A model generated the notes under the pieces. It was given only the letters and a program-made list of their open reading frames with translations, did no database searches and was not told where the DNA came from. Positions 52,720 through 62,784 of a stretch of 64,000 nucleotides of DNA are shown here, piece after piece. Origin of the DNA: Methanofollis tationis (lineage in GTDB: Archaea; Halobacteriota; Methanomicrobia; Methanomicrobiales; Methanofollaceae); the NCBI RefSeq assembly GCF_013377755.1, contig NZ_JABXWR010000001.1, positions 2,153,928 through 2,217,927 of the forward strand, given 5' to 3'. The translations under genes were made by a program, and so were the position numbers. How positions within the stretch are numbered: the first letter of the stretch is position 1; each line of letters begins with the position of its first letter.

Positions 52720-52744
52720 GGTGCCTGGGTCATGGCCGCTCATA

Positions 52745-52750
52745 TTTTTT
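52745..52750 (+). terminator. Weak U-tract after the PEGA-repeat gene
   Basis: Six T, 26 bp after the stop. Confidence 0.3.
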
Positions 52751-52815
52751 CGAACCTGATGTAAGGGCGGTGCTGCCTCTCTCTCCTCTCGTCGTGTGAT
52801 TTTCAAGTCCGATGA

Positions 52816-52842
52816 GTAATACTTTTTTGAAATAGGTAATAC
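52816..52842. promoter_or_regulatory. Two GTAATAC direct repeats, 20 bp apart, upstream of cobN
   Basis: GTAATAC occurs at 52816-52822 and again at 52836-52842, a centre-to-centre distance of exactly 20 bp (two helical turns), about 86-112 bp before the cobN ATG. A TTTAACATATTG segment immediately downstream (about 52845-52856) could be the TATA box, and a hairpin GATCT/AGATC lies just before the ATG. Confidence 0.4.
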
Positions 52843-52927
52843 ATTTAACATATTGAATCCTTTTTAGTGTGAATCCGTGCCCGACAGGCGGCGTCGCTGG
52901 TGCAACGGATCTGCGTGAGATCGGATT

Positions 52928-55900
52928 ATGACGAATGGTACGGTTGCGGTAATGGCATGGGGGAATGAACTCCCTCTCTTTCAGGAGGCAGCAGCTGAAC
53001 TTGGACTGGAACTGAGGGTGTGGGCCGTTCATGATCTCAAAGAGCGTCCTTTGCTGAGGGAGGAATGCGGGCGCACCCTTTGCAAGGCTGATCTTGTGCT
53101 CGTCCATCCCTCGAGCGAACCCTGGTGGGATGAGGTGATGGATGGCATCTCCGCGGGGGCTACTGTGGCAACCTTCGGCTATAACGACGCCTTCTGGGAC
53201 GCTTCGACCGCCCCGCTCGGAGTCGTCGCCACGCTGAACGTATACTATCTCTTTGGCGGGCGGGAAAATATCAGGAATATGCTCGCATATGCGGTGCATG
53301 AACTGCTCGGAATCGATCGTCCCTACGGACCACCGCAGCCGACCCTCTGGGAGGGGATCTACCACCCGGACGCCCAGACCCCGTTCACGTCGACCGGCGA
53401 CTACCGTGCATGGCGACCGCGCCGGCACCTCCGGTCGGTCGGCCTGCTCTTTTCCAGGACCGCCTGGCTCACCGGGGATACGGCCGTGGTCGACGCCCTG
53501 ATCCGGGAGTTCGAACAGGACTGCGACATCGTGCCGGTCTTCTGCTTTGGGACCGGCGACCAGGAGACCGGCGCCCTCTCATCAGCAGCGGTCATTGAGA
53601 GGTATTTTGGAGGCGGCATCGACGCACTTGTCGAGGCCAGGTCGTTCATCCATGCCTCCGATGCAGATGCCTATATGGCGCGCCTCGCTGCCCTCGACTG
53701 CCCGGTCGTCCATCCCCTGATCCTGTATCACACCACCGAAGAGGAGTGGCTTTCGTCCAGGGACGGCATGGGGAGCGACGAAGTGGGATGGTGCGTCGCC
53801 CTCCCTGAGTTCCAGGGGATGATCGAGATGCTTCCGGTGGGGGTTGCTGTTGCCGGGGAAACAGGTGTTCACTTTCCCCTCCCTGACCGGATCCAGCGCG
53901 TTGCCGACCGCCTCAGGGCCTGGATGCGGCTCAGGAGCACACCGCCGTCTGAACGGAAGGTAGGGTTCATCCTCCATAACAAGCCCTGCAGTTCGGTCGA
54001 GGGAGGCGTCGGGGCCGGCGCCCATCTCGATACCCTGGAGAGCGTGGCGCGAGTCCTCAGGGCAATGGCCGCTGCCGGCTATGCAGTTACTCCCCCGGCC
54101 GACGGAGAAGACCTGATCCGGACGATCCTCGATCGCAAGGCGATTGCCGAGTTCAGGTGGACGGCGGTTGGCGAGATCGTGGAGAAGGGAGGTGCGCTCG
54201 ACCTGATCGAGGTGGAGCGGTACATGCGCTGGTTTTCCACCCTGCCGGACGACGTCAGGCAGGCGGTCAACGACGCCTGGGGCGAACCCCCGGGCGGAAA
54301 AGAGGGCGTGCCGCCCGCCATGGTCCACGAGGGGCGGATCGTCGTCACTGGCGTGCGCTTTGGAAACGCCGTCGTCTGCGTCCAGCCCAAGCGCGGCTGC
54401 GCCGGAAGCCGGTGCGACGGCACCGTCTGCCGCATCCTGCACGATCCTGAGATCCCGCCCACGCACCAGTACCTCGCCACCTACCGGTGGCTCGAAGAAG
54501 AGTTCGGCGCCGATGCCATCGTCCACGTCGGCACCCACGGCAACCTCGAGTTCCTTCCTGGAAAGAGCGTCGCACCCTCCTGCTCGTGCTATCCGGACAT
54601 CGCCATCGGGCGGGTGCCGCACCTTTACATCTACAACGCCGACAACCCGCCCGAAGGAACGGCCGCAAAGAGGCGGGCCTGCGCCACCCTCGTCGACCAT
54701 GCCCAGGCGGCGATGGTGGAAAGCGGGCTTTACGGGCCGCTGAAAGAACTGGAGATCCAGATCGCCGATTACCGGAGGGCGGAGGGGAGCGACGGCGCCC
54801 GTGCCCATGCCCTCACCCATACGATCAGGGAGTTGATCACCTCCTCCGGCCTGGCCGAAGAGATCGGGTGTTCCGGGGGGAAGATGGGAGATTGCCCCTT
54901 TGAGGATATTGTCGCCGCAGCCGAAGACCTCCTGACGGCCACCTACGACACCAGGATCCCGGACGGGATGCACATCTTCGGCGAGATGCCGGCGGGCAGG
55001 GAGAAGGCGTCGTACATCGCCGCCATCATGCGCCACGGTGGTGACCTCCTGGCGGCGGTCTCTCTGATGGCCGGCGTCGATCCCGAAACCGCCGATACCC
55101 CTGTCCGCCGTGATCTCGACGTTGCGTCCCTGAACTTCGTCGCCGCCCTTCTCGATGGGGATGGCCCGGTCGAAGCGGCGCGGATCGCGCTTGGCGATAG
55201 GCTGAAAAATACCGATGTTTCCCTTGATGCGGTCGTGGAAACGGTCCGCGACCTCTCGTCCCGGATCGATGCCTCAGATGAGATCGGGAGCCTCCTCCAC
55301 GGGCTGGACGGCGGTTTTGTCAGTCCCGGCCCCTCTGGTCTTGTCACGCGGGGGCGCCCTGAGGTCCTGCCCACCGGCCGGAACTTCTACTCGCTCGATC
55401 CCTTCCGTGTCCCGACGCCGGCGGCATGGCGGGTCGGATCACGGCTTGCCGACCTCCTCCTTGCCCGGTACCTGGAGGAGGAGGGGGCGTATCCCGAGAA
55501 CGTCGCCATGTACTGGATGGCCTCTGACATCATGTGGGCCGACGGCGAACAGTGCGCCCAGGTGCTCGCCCTGATCGGGTGCGAACCGGTCTGGCAGGAG
55601 GGGAGAGTGCGGTCCTTCAGGATCGTCCAGGTCGAGGACCTGGGCCGGCCGCGCATCGACGTGACGATCCGGACCAGCGGGATTCTCCGGGACAACTTCT
55701 ACTCCTGCATCGAGCTGATCGACGACGCCATCCGGGCCGTCGCAGATCTCGACGAACCGCTCGATACGAACTACGTGCGCAAACATACCCGTGCATCGGG
55801 AAGCACCGACCGCATCTTCGGGAGCAGGCCCGGGACCTATGGCAACGGGGTCTCGCTTGCGGTATATGCCTCGGCGTGGAAGGACGAGGCCGAGATTGCG

Positions 55901-56602
55901 GATGTCTTTCTGCGATGGAATGGCTATGCCTACGGGCGGGGACGCTACGGCGCCGCCTCTGAAGAAGGGCTGTCCAGCCAGCTTTCTTCCGTCGCCATGA
56001 CATTCAACAAGACCGCAACGGACGAGTACGATCTCCTCGGCTGCTGCTGCTACTTCGGGACCCATGGCGGCCTGACCGCGGCAGCCCGCGCCATCGGCGG
56101 GAGGGATGTGCCGGCATATTACGGCGATACCCGTGACGCCGACCGCGTGGCGATCCGGAGCCTGGCCGACGAGGTCAGGCGGGTCACCAGGACAAAACTC
56201 CTCAACCCGAAGTGGATCGAGGGGATGCGGCGCCACGGCTACAAGGGGGCCGGGGACATCGCCCGCCGCGTCGGCACGGTCTATGGTTGGGAAGCGACGA
56301 CCGGCGAGGTCGACGACCGGATCTTTGACGAGATCACGCGCACGTTCGTACTCGATCCGGACATGAAGCGGTTCTTTGAGGAGGAAAATCCCTGGGCGTT
56401 CGAAGAGATCGGGCGGCGGCTTCTTGAGGCCTACGGGCGCGGCCTCTGGAAGCCTGACGGCGACGTGATCGACGGGCTGAAAGAGGCATACCTTGAGGCG
56501 GAAGGCTGGATGGAGGACTCGATGGGAAGCGGCGGGGAGGTGCAGGGCGGCGCGATCCATGCAATCTCCCTCGCCGACCTTGACGAATGGAGAAAAAAAT
56601 GA
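52928..56602 (+). CDS. cobN: Cobaltochelatase CobN-like large subunit
   Basis: The 1224-residue protein is the tetrapyrrole-binding large subunit of an ATP-dependent metal chelatase (CobN/BchH family). Key segments: [44 protein letters not shown] (about residues 532-546), [16 protein letters not shown], and [14 protein letters not shown]. In the aerobic route CobN inserts cobalt in hydrogenobyrinate diamide, but here the rest of the pathway is anaerobic, where cobalt enters early; the role in methanogens is therefore uncertain. It is coupled to the ChlI/ChlD fusion through ATGA. Confidence 0.9.
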   Translation: MTNGTVAVMAWGNELPLFQEAAAELGLELRVWAVHDLKERPLLREECGRTLCKADLVLVHPSSEPWWDEVMDGISAGATVATFGYNDAFWDASTAPLGVVATLNVYYLFGGRENIRNMLAYAVHELLGIDRPYGPPQPTLWEGIYHPDAQTPFTSTGDYRAWRPRRHLRSVGLLFSRTAWLTGDTAVVDALIREFEQDCDIVPVFCFGTGDQETGALSSAAVIERYFGGGIDALVEARSFIHASDADAYMARLAALDCPVVHPLILYHTTEEEWLSSRDGMGSDEVGWCVALPEFQGMIEMLPVGVAVAGETGVHFPLPDRIQRVADRLRAWMRLRSTPPSERKVGFILHNKPCSSVEGGVGAGAHLDTLESVARVLRAMAAAGYAVTPPADGEDLIRTILDRKAIAEFRWTAVGEIVEKGGALDLIEVERYMRWFSTLPDDVRQAVNDAWGEPPGGKEGVPPAMVHEGRIVVTGVRFGNAVVCVQPKRGCAGSRCDGTVCRILHDPEIPPTHQYLATYRWLEEEFGADAIVHVGTHGNLEFLPGKSVAPSCSCYPDIAIGRVPHLYIYNADNPPEGTAAKRRACATLVDHAQAAMVESGLYGPLKELEIQIADYRRAEGSDGARAHALTHTIRELITSSGLAEEIGCSGGKMGDCPFEDIVAAAEDLLTATYDTRIPDGMHIFGEMPAGREKASYIAAIMRHGGDLLAAVSLMAGVDPETADTPVRRDLDVASLNFVAALLDGDGPVEAARIALGDRLKNTDVSLDAVVETVRDLSSRIDASDEIGSLLHGLDGGFVSPGPSGLVTRGRPEVLPTGRNFYSLDPFRVPTPAAWRVGSRLADLLLARYLEEEGAYPENVAMYWMASDIMWADGEQCAQVLALIGCEPVWQEGRVRSFRIVQVEDLGRPRIDVTIRTSGILRDNFYSCIELIDDAIRAVADLDEPLDTNYVRKHTRASGSTDRIFGSRPGTYGNGVSLAVYASAWKDEAEIADVFLRWNGYAYGRGRYGAASEEGLSSQLSSVAMTFNKTATDEYDLLGCCCYFGTHGGLTAAARAIGGRDVPAYYGDTRDADRVAIRSLADEVRRVTRTKLLNPKWIEGMRRHGYKGAGDIARRVGTVYGWEATTGEVDDRIFDEITRTFVLDPDMKRFFEEENPWAFEEIGRRLLEAYGRGLWKPDGDVIDGLKEAYLEAEGWMEDSMGSGGEVQGGAIHAISLADLDEWRKK

Positions 56603-58614
56603 CTGGAAATAACCCTCTGAAACGGAAGACTCTCCCTTTCTCTGCGATCATCGGGCAGGACGAGATGAAACTCGCCCTCCTTCTCAACGCCGTGAACCCT
56701 GCCATCGGCGGCGTGCTGATCAGGGGGGAGAAGGGCACTGCAAAATCGACGGCAGCGCGGGCGCTTGCTGACCTGCTCCCGGAGATCGAGGTCGTTTCAG
56801 GCTGCTCTTTCGGCTGCAGCCCTGACGATCCCGAATTGCAGTGCGACCGCTGCCGGGAACGCTATGAGCAGGGCGGGATCCTCGAGCGCGATCGGCGGCG
56901 CGTCCGTGTCGTCACCCTCCCCCTCGGCTCGACCGAGGACCGCGTCGTCGGGACGGTGGACGTGGAGCGGGCGATCAGGGAGGGGATCTGTGCCCTTGAA
57001 CCCGGTGTTCTCGCCGCCGCAAACCGGGGGATCCTGTACATCGACGAGGTGAACCTCCTTGACGATCATGTCGTGGACATCCTCCTCGACGCCGCCGTGA
57101 CCGGCATCAATATCGTCGAGCGCGAGGGGATCTCCCTCGCCCACCCGGCGCGGTTCATCCTGATCGGGACGATGAATCCTGAAGAAGGAGAACTCCGCCC
57201 GCAACTCCTCGACCGCTTTGGCCTCCAGGTGACGGTCGGCGGCATCACCGATCTCGAGGAGAGGATGCGGGTCGTCGAGACGGTCGGCGCCTTTGAGGCG
57301 GATCCTGATCGTTTTCTGGAGGTGTGGGAGCCCGAGCAGGAGCGCCTCCGCAGGGCAGTGGTCCGTGCCCGTGCCCTGCTTCCCGGCGTGACCATCGGCC
57401 GCGACCTGACCAGGCAGGTCGTTGCGGCGTGCCTCTCTCTCGGGGTCATGACGCACCGGGCCGAACTGACGGTGATCAGAACGGCGCGAACGATCGCGGC
57501 CCTCGAAGGACGGGACGAAGTCCTGGCGGAGGACGTGAAGCGGGCGATGGCCCTCGCCATCCCGCACCGGATGCGAAAACGTCCCTTCGAGGAGCCGAAA
57601 CTCGATCCCGAAACACTGGACTCCCTCATCGGTGGCGACGATATCCGTGAAGACGGGGGCGGCGATAACGAACCAGATGACAGCCCTTCCTCAGGGGGGA
57701 GTGATGGAGACGGCACGTCCGGTCGCACAGGGAAGGAGAGGGAGCAGGTCTTCTCGCCAGGAGATGCCGTAGACCCCGGCGCGATCAGGCCGGCAGAGCC
57801 CGACCGTGTGATCAGGAAGGCGTCAGGCCGGCGCAAACCCGTGATGACACGGAGAGGCGGCCGGTCGGTCTCGGTCCGTCAGGGGAGGGAGGATCTGGAC
57901 CTTGTGGGGACGGTGCGGGCGGCGGCGCCGCACCAGCGCCGGCGAGACCGGGGCGCCCTCGCCCTTGCGGTCGAGCCCGGGGACCTGCGGCAGAAGGTCA
58001 GGCGCGGGAGCGCCCCGGTGGGTGCGCTCTTTGTCGTGGATGCAAGCGGATCGATGGGAACCGAGCGACGGATGGAGAGTGCGAAGGGCGCCGTTCTCTC
58101 CCTGATATCTGATTCATATATCCATCGCGACCGCGTCGGTCTGGTGGCCTTCAGGGGGAGCGGCGCCGATCTGGTTCTCCCGATGACCCACGCCCTCGAT
58201 CGCGCCGCGCTGTGTCTTGCCGGGATACCGACCGGAGGAAGGACGCCGCTTGCCGCGGGTCTCTTGAAGGGGCTGGAGGTACTCCTTTCCGAACAGAGGA
58301 AAAATCCCGATCTCGTCCCCCTGCTCGTGCTGATCAGCGACTGCCGCCCAAACACCGGGTCTGGCGGATCGATCAGGGAGGAGGTGGTGCGGGCGTCTGC
58401 TCTCCTGGGCGAGCGCGGGATCAGGACGGTCGTGATCGATACAGAAACCTCTTCCCCGTCTATTGTTCCGCTTTCATTGGGTTTTGGCCGCACGATCGCC
58501 GAGCATGCGGGGGGCAGGTATTACCGGATTTCCGACCTGACAGCCGGGGGGATAGGTGCGATTGTCAGGTATGAACAGGGGTTATCAGTGGAGTCTGAAA
58601 ACAAGTATGCATAA
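56599..58614 (+). CDS. ChlI/ChlD fusion: AAA+ and VWA subunit of a metal chelatase
   Basis: The 671-residue protein joins a ChlI-like AAA+ ATPase and a ChlD-like integrin-I domain. Walker A is GEKGTAKST (about residues 43-51), followed by a Cys cluster [19 protein letters not shown] that is typical of archaeal forms, and Walker [11 protein letters not shown]. An Asp/Ser/Gly-rich linker (about 340-400) precedes the VWA domain (about 475-671) with MIDAS motif DASGSMG. It drives chelation together with CobN. The ATG at 56599 follows GGAG and overlaps the cobN stop by 4 bp. Confidence 0.9.
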   Translation: MTGNNPLKRKTLPFSAIIGQDEMKLALLLNAVNPAIGGVLIRGEKGTAKSTAARALADLLPEIEVVSGCSFGCSPDDPELQCDRCRERYEQGGILERDRRRVRVVTLPLGSTEDRVVGTVDVERAIREGICALEPGVLAAANRGILYIDEVNLLDDHVVDILLDAAVTGINIVEREGISLAHPARFILIGTMNPEEGELRPQLLDRFGLQVTVGGITDLEERMRVVETVGAFEADPDRFLEVWEPEQERLRRAVVRARALLPGVTIGRDLTRQVVAACLSLGVMTHRAELTVIRTARTIAALEGRDEVLAEDVKRAMALAIPHRMRKRPFEEPKLDPETLDSLIGGDDIREDGGGDNEPDDSPSSGGSDGDGTSGRTGKEREQVFSPGDAVDPGAIRPAEPDRVIRKASGRRKPVMTRRGGRSVSVRQGREDLDLVGTVRAAAPHQRRRDRGALALAVEPGDLRQKVRRGSAPVGALFVVDASGSMGTERRMESAKGAVLSLISDSYIHRDRVGLVAFRGSGADLVLPMTHALDRAALCLAGIPTGGRTPLAAGLLKGLEVLLSEQRKNPDLVPLLVLISDCRPNTGSGGSIREEVVRASALLGERGIRTVVIDTETSSPSIVPLSLGFGRTIAEHAGGRYYRISDLTAGGIGAIVRYEQGLSVESENKYA

Positions 58615-58645
58615 TTCAGGATAAATTTACTAATTTAATTTTATC

Positions 58646-58653
58646 TTTTTTTT
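58646..58653 (+). terminator. U-tract terminator of the cobN operon
   Basis: Eight T, 31 bp after the stop, in an AT-rich stretch. Confidence 0.5.
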
Positions 58654-58669
58654 GTAATAATCTGCTATA

Positions 58670-58698
58670 GTAATACTAATAGAAACTTTTTTATTACC
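58670..58698. promoter_or_regulatory. GTAATAC/TTATTAC inverted pair upstream of the 58745 gene
   Basis: GTAATAC at 58670-58676 and its near-inverse TTATTAC at 58691-58697, about 50-75 bp before the ATG at 58745. Same heptamer as upstream of cobN and cbiT. Confidence 0.3.
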
Positions 58699-58744
58699 TC
58701 GGGGCGATGGATGATCAGGCATCGTATGGTGCCAGGGGGAAGTC

Positions 58745-59281
58745 ATGACAGGTACAATTGAAACACTCCATCCCGGGAGTAATGCGGGAATGAGGGCCCT
58801 TACTCTGAGGGAGACGGAATATGAGCGTCTCATGGCTCTTGTAAAGGGCGGCGAATCCTTATCTGATCTGATCGAGCGCCTGCTCGATTTTCATGAGGCA
58901 CATTCGGCTGGCATCCAATCCAGGGATCCGGCAGATTTCGAGCATGATCTCATCCTCCCGGAGTCCAGGGTCTACCGGCAGGTGGCAACCGCGCTCCTTA
59001 ACCGGACGCTTGCACTCGGGGAGAACGTTTCGTTCGCTATCGGCTACGATCCCCTGACCCCGCCGCTTTCAAGAACCGGGAAAGGTCTTATCACCTTCTA
59101 CAAAGAAGGGCGACGTTTCTGTCTCTTCAGGGTCGGAAAAGAGCATATGTGGCTCTATTTCCCGACTGAACGTGAGGACACGGAGCTGGATGGATGGGAA
59201 CTGGTCCAGAACGTACTGCTCGACAACTATCTGGAAGAAGGGGGGATGTGGCTCATTCAAAAGCAGTATGCGGCTCTTTGA
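58745..59281 (+). CDS. Uncharacterised protein with antitoxin-like N-terminus
   Basis: The 178-residue protein starts with a segment resembling VapB/DUF217 antitoxins (about residues 16-52: ALTLRETEYERLMALVKGG then ESLSDLIERLLDF). The rest (about 70-178) is a novel-looking alpha/beta domain with GYDPLTPPLSRTGKGLITFYK and WLIQKQYA near the end; no family is recognised. GGGGGAAGTC precedes the ATG. No toxin gene is adjacent. It lies about 130 bp after the chelatase operon. Confidence 0.6.
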   Translation: MTGTIETLHPGSNAGMRALTLRETEYERLMALVKGGESLSDLIERLLDFHEAHSAGIQSRDPADFEHDLILPESRVYRQVATALLNRTLALGENVSFAIGYDPLTPPLSRTGKGLITFYKEGRRFCLFRVGKEHMWLYFPTEREDTELDGWELVQNVLLDNYLEEGGMWLIQKQYAAL

Positions 59282-59326
59282 ACGCACGTCCAATCAGATC
59301 TGAATGAGAGCACCAATCGCCTCATC

Positions 59327-59335
59327 CTTATATCC
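59327..59335 (+). promoter_or_regulatory. Probable TATA box of the surface-protein/ABC operon
   Basis: CTTATATCC, 63-71 bp before the ATG at 59398. Confidence 0.4.
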
Positions 59336-59397
59336 TGTGCAAATATCAAATATGATCTTCTTAACCCTTCATCTTTTTTTATTCTACGAATGGCGAA

Positions 59398-61179
59398 ATG
59401 CATAACACCTTATGCTGCCCATCATGCCACATGCATTACACCGGGTGCCGCATGCTCTTCCTCTGCATAATGGTCTGTGCTCTGTCGATCCCGGCCGTCA
59501 CGGCCCACTATGACTTTGAAGGGATTCCTCTCGAGGTGGTCGCGCAGGGAGAGATCCACGGCGATATTGTTACCTATGGCTTGTACGGTCTCTCCAACCC
59601 GCCTCTCACAGTCACCTTCACCCTGAACGCCACCCCTTCGTACGCGCGCACTTTCTGCGGGGTCTGGGGGGGCAATGAGATGTACACCGGCTGGGCTGAG
59701 ATCGCGGTGAATGGCCATGCTGCAGAACGTATCGCCCTCGGAGGAAAGGGGGATGTCGGCGAAGAGGTATATGTTTCCGGGCACGGTGTGCACTGGATTG
59801 CCCGCGAGATCACCCCTCTCCTTGCCAGGGGCGAGAATACCATCACCATCACGACGTCCCGGGGGGTGCAGGGGAACAGGCTTGATGGCCGGATCTATGC
59901 CGCCGGCGTTGTTGCGGCGGTGGAGGACCGGACGCGGCCCCTCACGCGGTATGTGATCGCCGAAGGAAATGAGAACCTCCATGGCGAAGGGTGGGCCGGC
60001 ACCCTCCAGACCAGAAAAGATTCGGCCTCTGTTGCGTTCGGTGGTGTCCCCGACCGTGTGGACGAGGCACGCCTCACCGTTGTTCTGCTGGCGACGAACC
60101 AGGGCCAGCCCGACTATGTCGTCTTCAACGGCCATGACGCTGGCGTCGCCGGTGATATCGGGGACGAACGCTCTTTCAACGCCGAAGGTGGCGCCGGGAT
60201 TCCGACGCGCTACACCGATGCCGAGACCTTCGACGTGACGGCATATCTCGGCGGCGACAACCTGCTCACCTTCGAGCGCGGGCGGGACACCGACGGCGAC
60301 GGATCGATCTCGACGACCGGATCTGATCCCGAGGGCGAGGATTATATCCACCCGGTCTTTGCCGCTCTCGTCCTCCGCCCCCGGAACGGCATCGCCGCAC
60401 CCGATATCTCCCTCCGCGATCTCACGGTGAGCGGCGCCTATGCCGGCGAGACCGCCCGTCTCTCGGTTCGGATCGATAACCGCGGCACCAGACCGTCGGC
60501 GATGACCGTCACCTGGAGCGTCGACGGCGCGCCCGTGGCGACGGATCGCCTCACGCCTGCGGCAAGCGGCGTTCAGACCGCCACCGCCCAATGGCCCGCG
60601 GTCGAAGGCGTCCACGAGATCGGCGTCCGGGTGGATGCGCCCGGCGACCGGAATGCCGGAGACAATGCCCTGAGCCGGACGATCACCGTGGGATCGCTCC
60701 CTGACATCGTCGTCTCAGTCGGGGCCCCGGTGCGCTCGGGCGATGCGCCTGCCCCGACCGCCTCGCCGCTTCCCCTCACCGCCGCCCTTGCGGCGATGGG
60801 CATCGGCGCCCTTGCCGCAGGTCGATCGAAACGTTCGATCGCCGCCTTCATCATGGTCGCCCTGGTCCTTGCCGCCTGTACCATCGCCCCGGCATGCGCT
60901 GCAGGCAGCCTTGCCGGCTATACCCTCCCTGTCACCATCAGCAACACCGGCGGCAGCGACGCCGCCCCGTTCTCGGTCTCGGTGTTCATCGACGGGGAGA
61001 AGGCGACGGTGATCCCCTTTGACGATGGACTGGCTGCAGGGGGGGTGCAGCGCCTTGACATACCCATACAGGCAGCGGAGGGGACGCACACCATCCGCGT
61101 CGTCGCATCGATCCCCCGGGGCGAGAAGGACCAGAACCCGGCCGACAATATCCGGGAGGGAGAATATGCGTTCCTGTAG
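59398..61179 (+). CDS. Secreted DUF3344/CARDB-type surface protein with internal lipobox-like segment
   Basis: The protein has 593 residues from ATG 59398, or 576 from ATG 59449. A signal peptide covers about residues 18-36. A long beta-rich DUF3344-like domain (about 40-340) includes DRTRPLTRYVIAEGNENLHG and a DTDGDGSI calcium-like loop; a CARDB-like domain follows (about 345-440). Then a hydrophobic helix (about 455-472), RSKR, and a second export-signal-like segment ending LVLAAC (Cys494), before a last CARDB-like domain (about 504-593). It is the first gene of an operon with a second secreted protein and an ABC transporter. Confidence 0.72.
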   Translation: MHNTLCCPSCHMHYTGCRMLFLCIMVCALSIPAVTAHYDFEGIPLEVVAQGEIHGDIVTYGLYGLSNPPLTVTFTLNATPSYARTFCGVWGGNEMYTGWAEIAVNGHAAERIALGGKGDVGEEVYVSGHGVHWIAREITPLLARGENTITITTSRGVQGNRLDGRIYAAGVVAAVEDRTRPLTRYVIAEGNENLHGEGWAGTLQTRKDSASVAFGGVPDRVDEARLTVVLLATNQGQPDYVVFNGHDAGVAGDIGDERSFNAEGGAGIPTRYTDAETFDVTAYLGGDNLLTFERGRDTDGDGSISTTGSDPEGEDYIHPVFAALVLRPRNGIAAPDISLRDLTVSGAYAGETARLSVRIDNRGTRPSAMTVTWSVDGAPVATDRLTPAASGVQTATAQWPAVEGVHEIGVRVDAPGDRNAGDNALSRTITVGSLPDIVVSVGAPVRSGDAPAPTASPLPLTAALAAMGIGALAAGRSKRSIAAFIMVALVLAACTIAPACAAGSLAGYTLPVTISNTGGSDAAPFSVSVFIDGEKATVIPFDDGLAAGGVQRLDIPIQAAEGTHTIRVVASIPRGEKDQNPADNIREGEYAFL

Positions 61180-62122
61180 TCCGGCCCTCCTGGTGCTCCT
61201 TCTCCTGCTTGCGGCGCCTGCGGCCGCCACCTATGCGGGGGACCGGCCTCTCGTCCCCGTCTATGCGGGCACCCTGCACGGGGGCTATCTCTCCTCCCAG
61301 GGGAACAGCACCTATTCAGGCACCCTTGAGCCCGGAGAAACCTATGCCGTCAGGTTCGATCCCCTCCTCCCCGACGGCGCCGCCGTCGAGTTTGGCCGCC
61401 TCTATCTCTACTGGTCGTGGAGCAAACAGGGGCAGGCGGCCGTGTACCCCTCGATCGCCGTCTCGATCGATGGCGCATCCCTCGAGTCCACCGCGCGCTA
61501 TCTCGACTCCAAGGGCTTTGTCTCGAAAAATGACTTTTTCTCCGGTGTAGACGCCTTCGATACCGGCGTTTCTGGGCTGGAGCCGTTCACGCTCACCGCA
61601 ACGAACACCGCCGCCACCAATGCCACCTTTGTGCTCCAGGGCGCCGCCATCCTCCTCGTCTACACGGAGGCGGGCGCAACCGAAGCGACGATCCAGGTGC
61701 TGGAGGGCGCCGACCTGCTCTATGCCGCCTACGGCATCACGCCCGCGATGGCGACCGCCGTCATGACGTTTGACGAACCGATCGATAGGGGGCGCGTCGC
61801 CTCGGCAGAACTCTTCATCGCAGCCCCTTCGGGCGGGTATACCTCCACGGAGGTTCCGGAGAAAAACGCCCTTTCTTTCAACAGGGGCGGCGATTCCGGC
61901 CTCCCGTCCTTTATCCAGGCGATCCTGGACATCATCTTTCCCACGGCCAACGGGAAGACCTGGACCGATGTGCTGGATGCCGACGAGGCGAGACAGGTGG
62001 GCACCGACCGCCGGGATGTGACGGTATGGCTCCGCCCATCGGGCAATGTCGCCGAACTCACCGACAACGGCGACTATCTGCTCCTCTCCAACGCCGTCCT
62101 GGAGGTGAGGTACGCATCATGA
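61166..62122 (+). CDS. Secreted beta-rich protein (DUF3344-like)
   Basis: The 318-residue protein has a signal peptide (about residues 1-22, ending PAAA) and a single beta-rich domain with TYSGTLEPGETYAVRFDPL, LYLYWSWSKQGQAAVYPSI and a repeated LLVYTEAG pattern like the DUF3344 part of the preceding protein. The ATG follows GGGAGG and overlaps the upstream gene by 14 bp; its stop overlaps the ABC ATPase gene by 4 bp. Function unknown, probably at the cell surface. Confidence 0.72.
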   Translation: MRSCSPALLVLLLLLAAPAAATYAGDRPLVPVYAGTLHGGYLSSQGNSTYSGTLEPGETYAVRFDPLLPDGAAVEFGRLYLYWSWSKQGQAAVYPSIAVSIDGASLESTARYLDSKGFVSKNDFFSGVDAFDTGVSGLEPFTLTATNTAATNATFVLQGAAILLVYTEAGATEATIQVLEGADLLYAAYGITPAMATAVMTFDEPIDRGRVASAELFIAAPSGGYTSTEVPEKNALSFNRGGDSGLPSFIQAILDIIFPTANGKTWTDVLDADEARQVGTDRRDVTVWLRPSGNVAELTDNGDYLLLSNAVLEVRYAS

Positions 62123-62784
62123 ACGGTGCCATCGAGGTGCGCGGCGTCTGGAGGCGCTACCCCCCGGCCGTGGAGGCGCTGCGCGGCGTGAACCTGACGG
62201 TCGACCGCGGGGAGTTCGTCGCTCTCTTCGGCAGGAGCGGGAGCGGGAAGAGCACGCTCCTCAACATCCTGGGCGGTCTGGACCGCCCGGACGAGGGCAC
62301 GGTCAGGATCGCCGGGGTCGAGGTCGATTATGCCGATGGAAACGCTCTCGTTGCGCTCAGGAGGCAGACGCTCGGTTTTGTCTTTCAGGACTTCAACCTG
62401 CTCCCCTCGCTGACGGCACTCGAAAACGTCGCCTTCCCCCTCCTCTTCAACTACCAGGATCCGGGCGAGCGGACCAGGAGGGCCCTTACCCTCCTCGAGG
62501 ACGTCGGGCTCGCCGACCGGGCAGACCATTACCCGCGGCAGATGAGCGGCGGGGAGCAGCAGCGGGTGGCGATCGCCCGGGCCCTCATCGCCGATCCGCC
62601 GGTGATCCTGGCAGACGAACCGACAGGGAACCTGGATACCAGGACGAGCGCCGGCGTGATCGAACTCCTCCGCCAGATCAACAGGGAGCGCGGCACCACC
62701 TTCCTCATCGTCACCCATGACCCCGAGGTCGGGGCAGAGGCCGACCGGACGATCGAGATGCGCGATGGGGAGGTGGTGGCGTGA
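62119..62784 (+). CDS. ABC transporter ATP-binding protein (MacB/LolD type)
   Basis: The 221-residue ATPase has Walker A GRSGSGKST (residues 38-46), signature MSGGEQQRVAIARAL and Walker B VILADEPTGNLD, the last typical of the MacB/LolD/FtsE type. Its start is in an ATGA overlap with the preceding secreted-protein gene, its stop overlaps the permease by 4 bp. MacB-like systems act as mechanotransducers that push lipoproteins or peptides outward rather than as channels. Confidence 0.93.
   Translation: MNGAIEVRGVWRRYPPAVEALRGVNLTVDRGEFVALFGRSGSGKSTLLNILGGLDRPDEGTVRIAGVEVDYADGNALVALRRQTLGFVFQDFNLLPSLTALENVAFPLLFNYQDPGERTRRALTLLEDVGLADRADHYPRQMSGGEQQRVAIARALIADPPVILADEPTGNLDTRTSAGVIELLRQINRERGTTFLIVTHDPEVGAEADRTIEMRDGEVVA

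Noticed and set aside
52860..52927. Possible cobalamin riboswitch before cobN
   Set aside because: A short hairpin exists next to the ATG, but there is no B12 box and the leader is too short.
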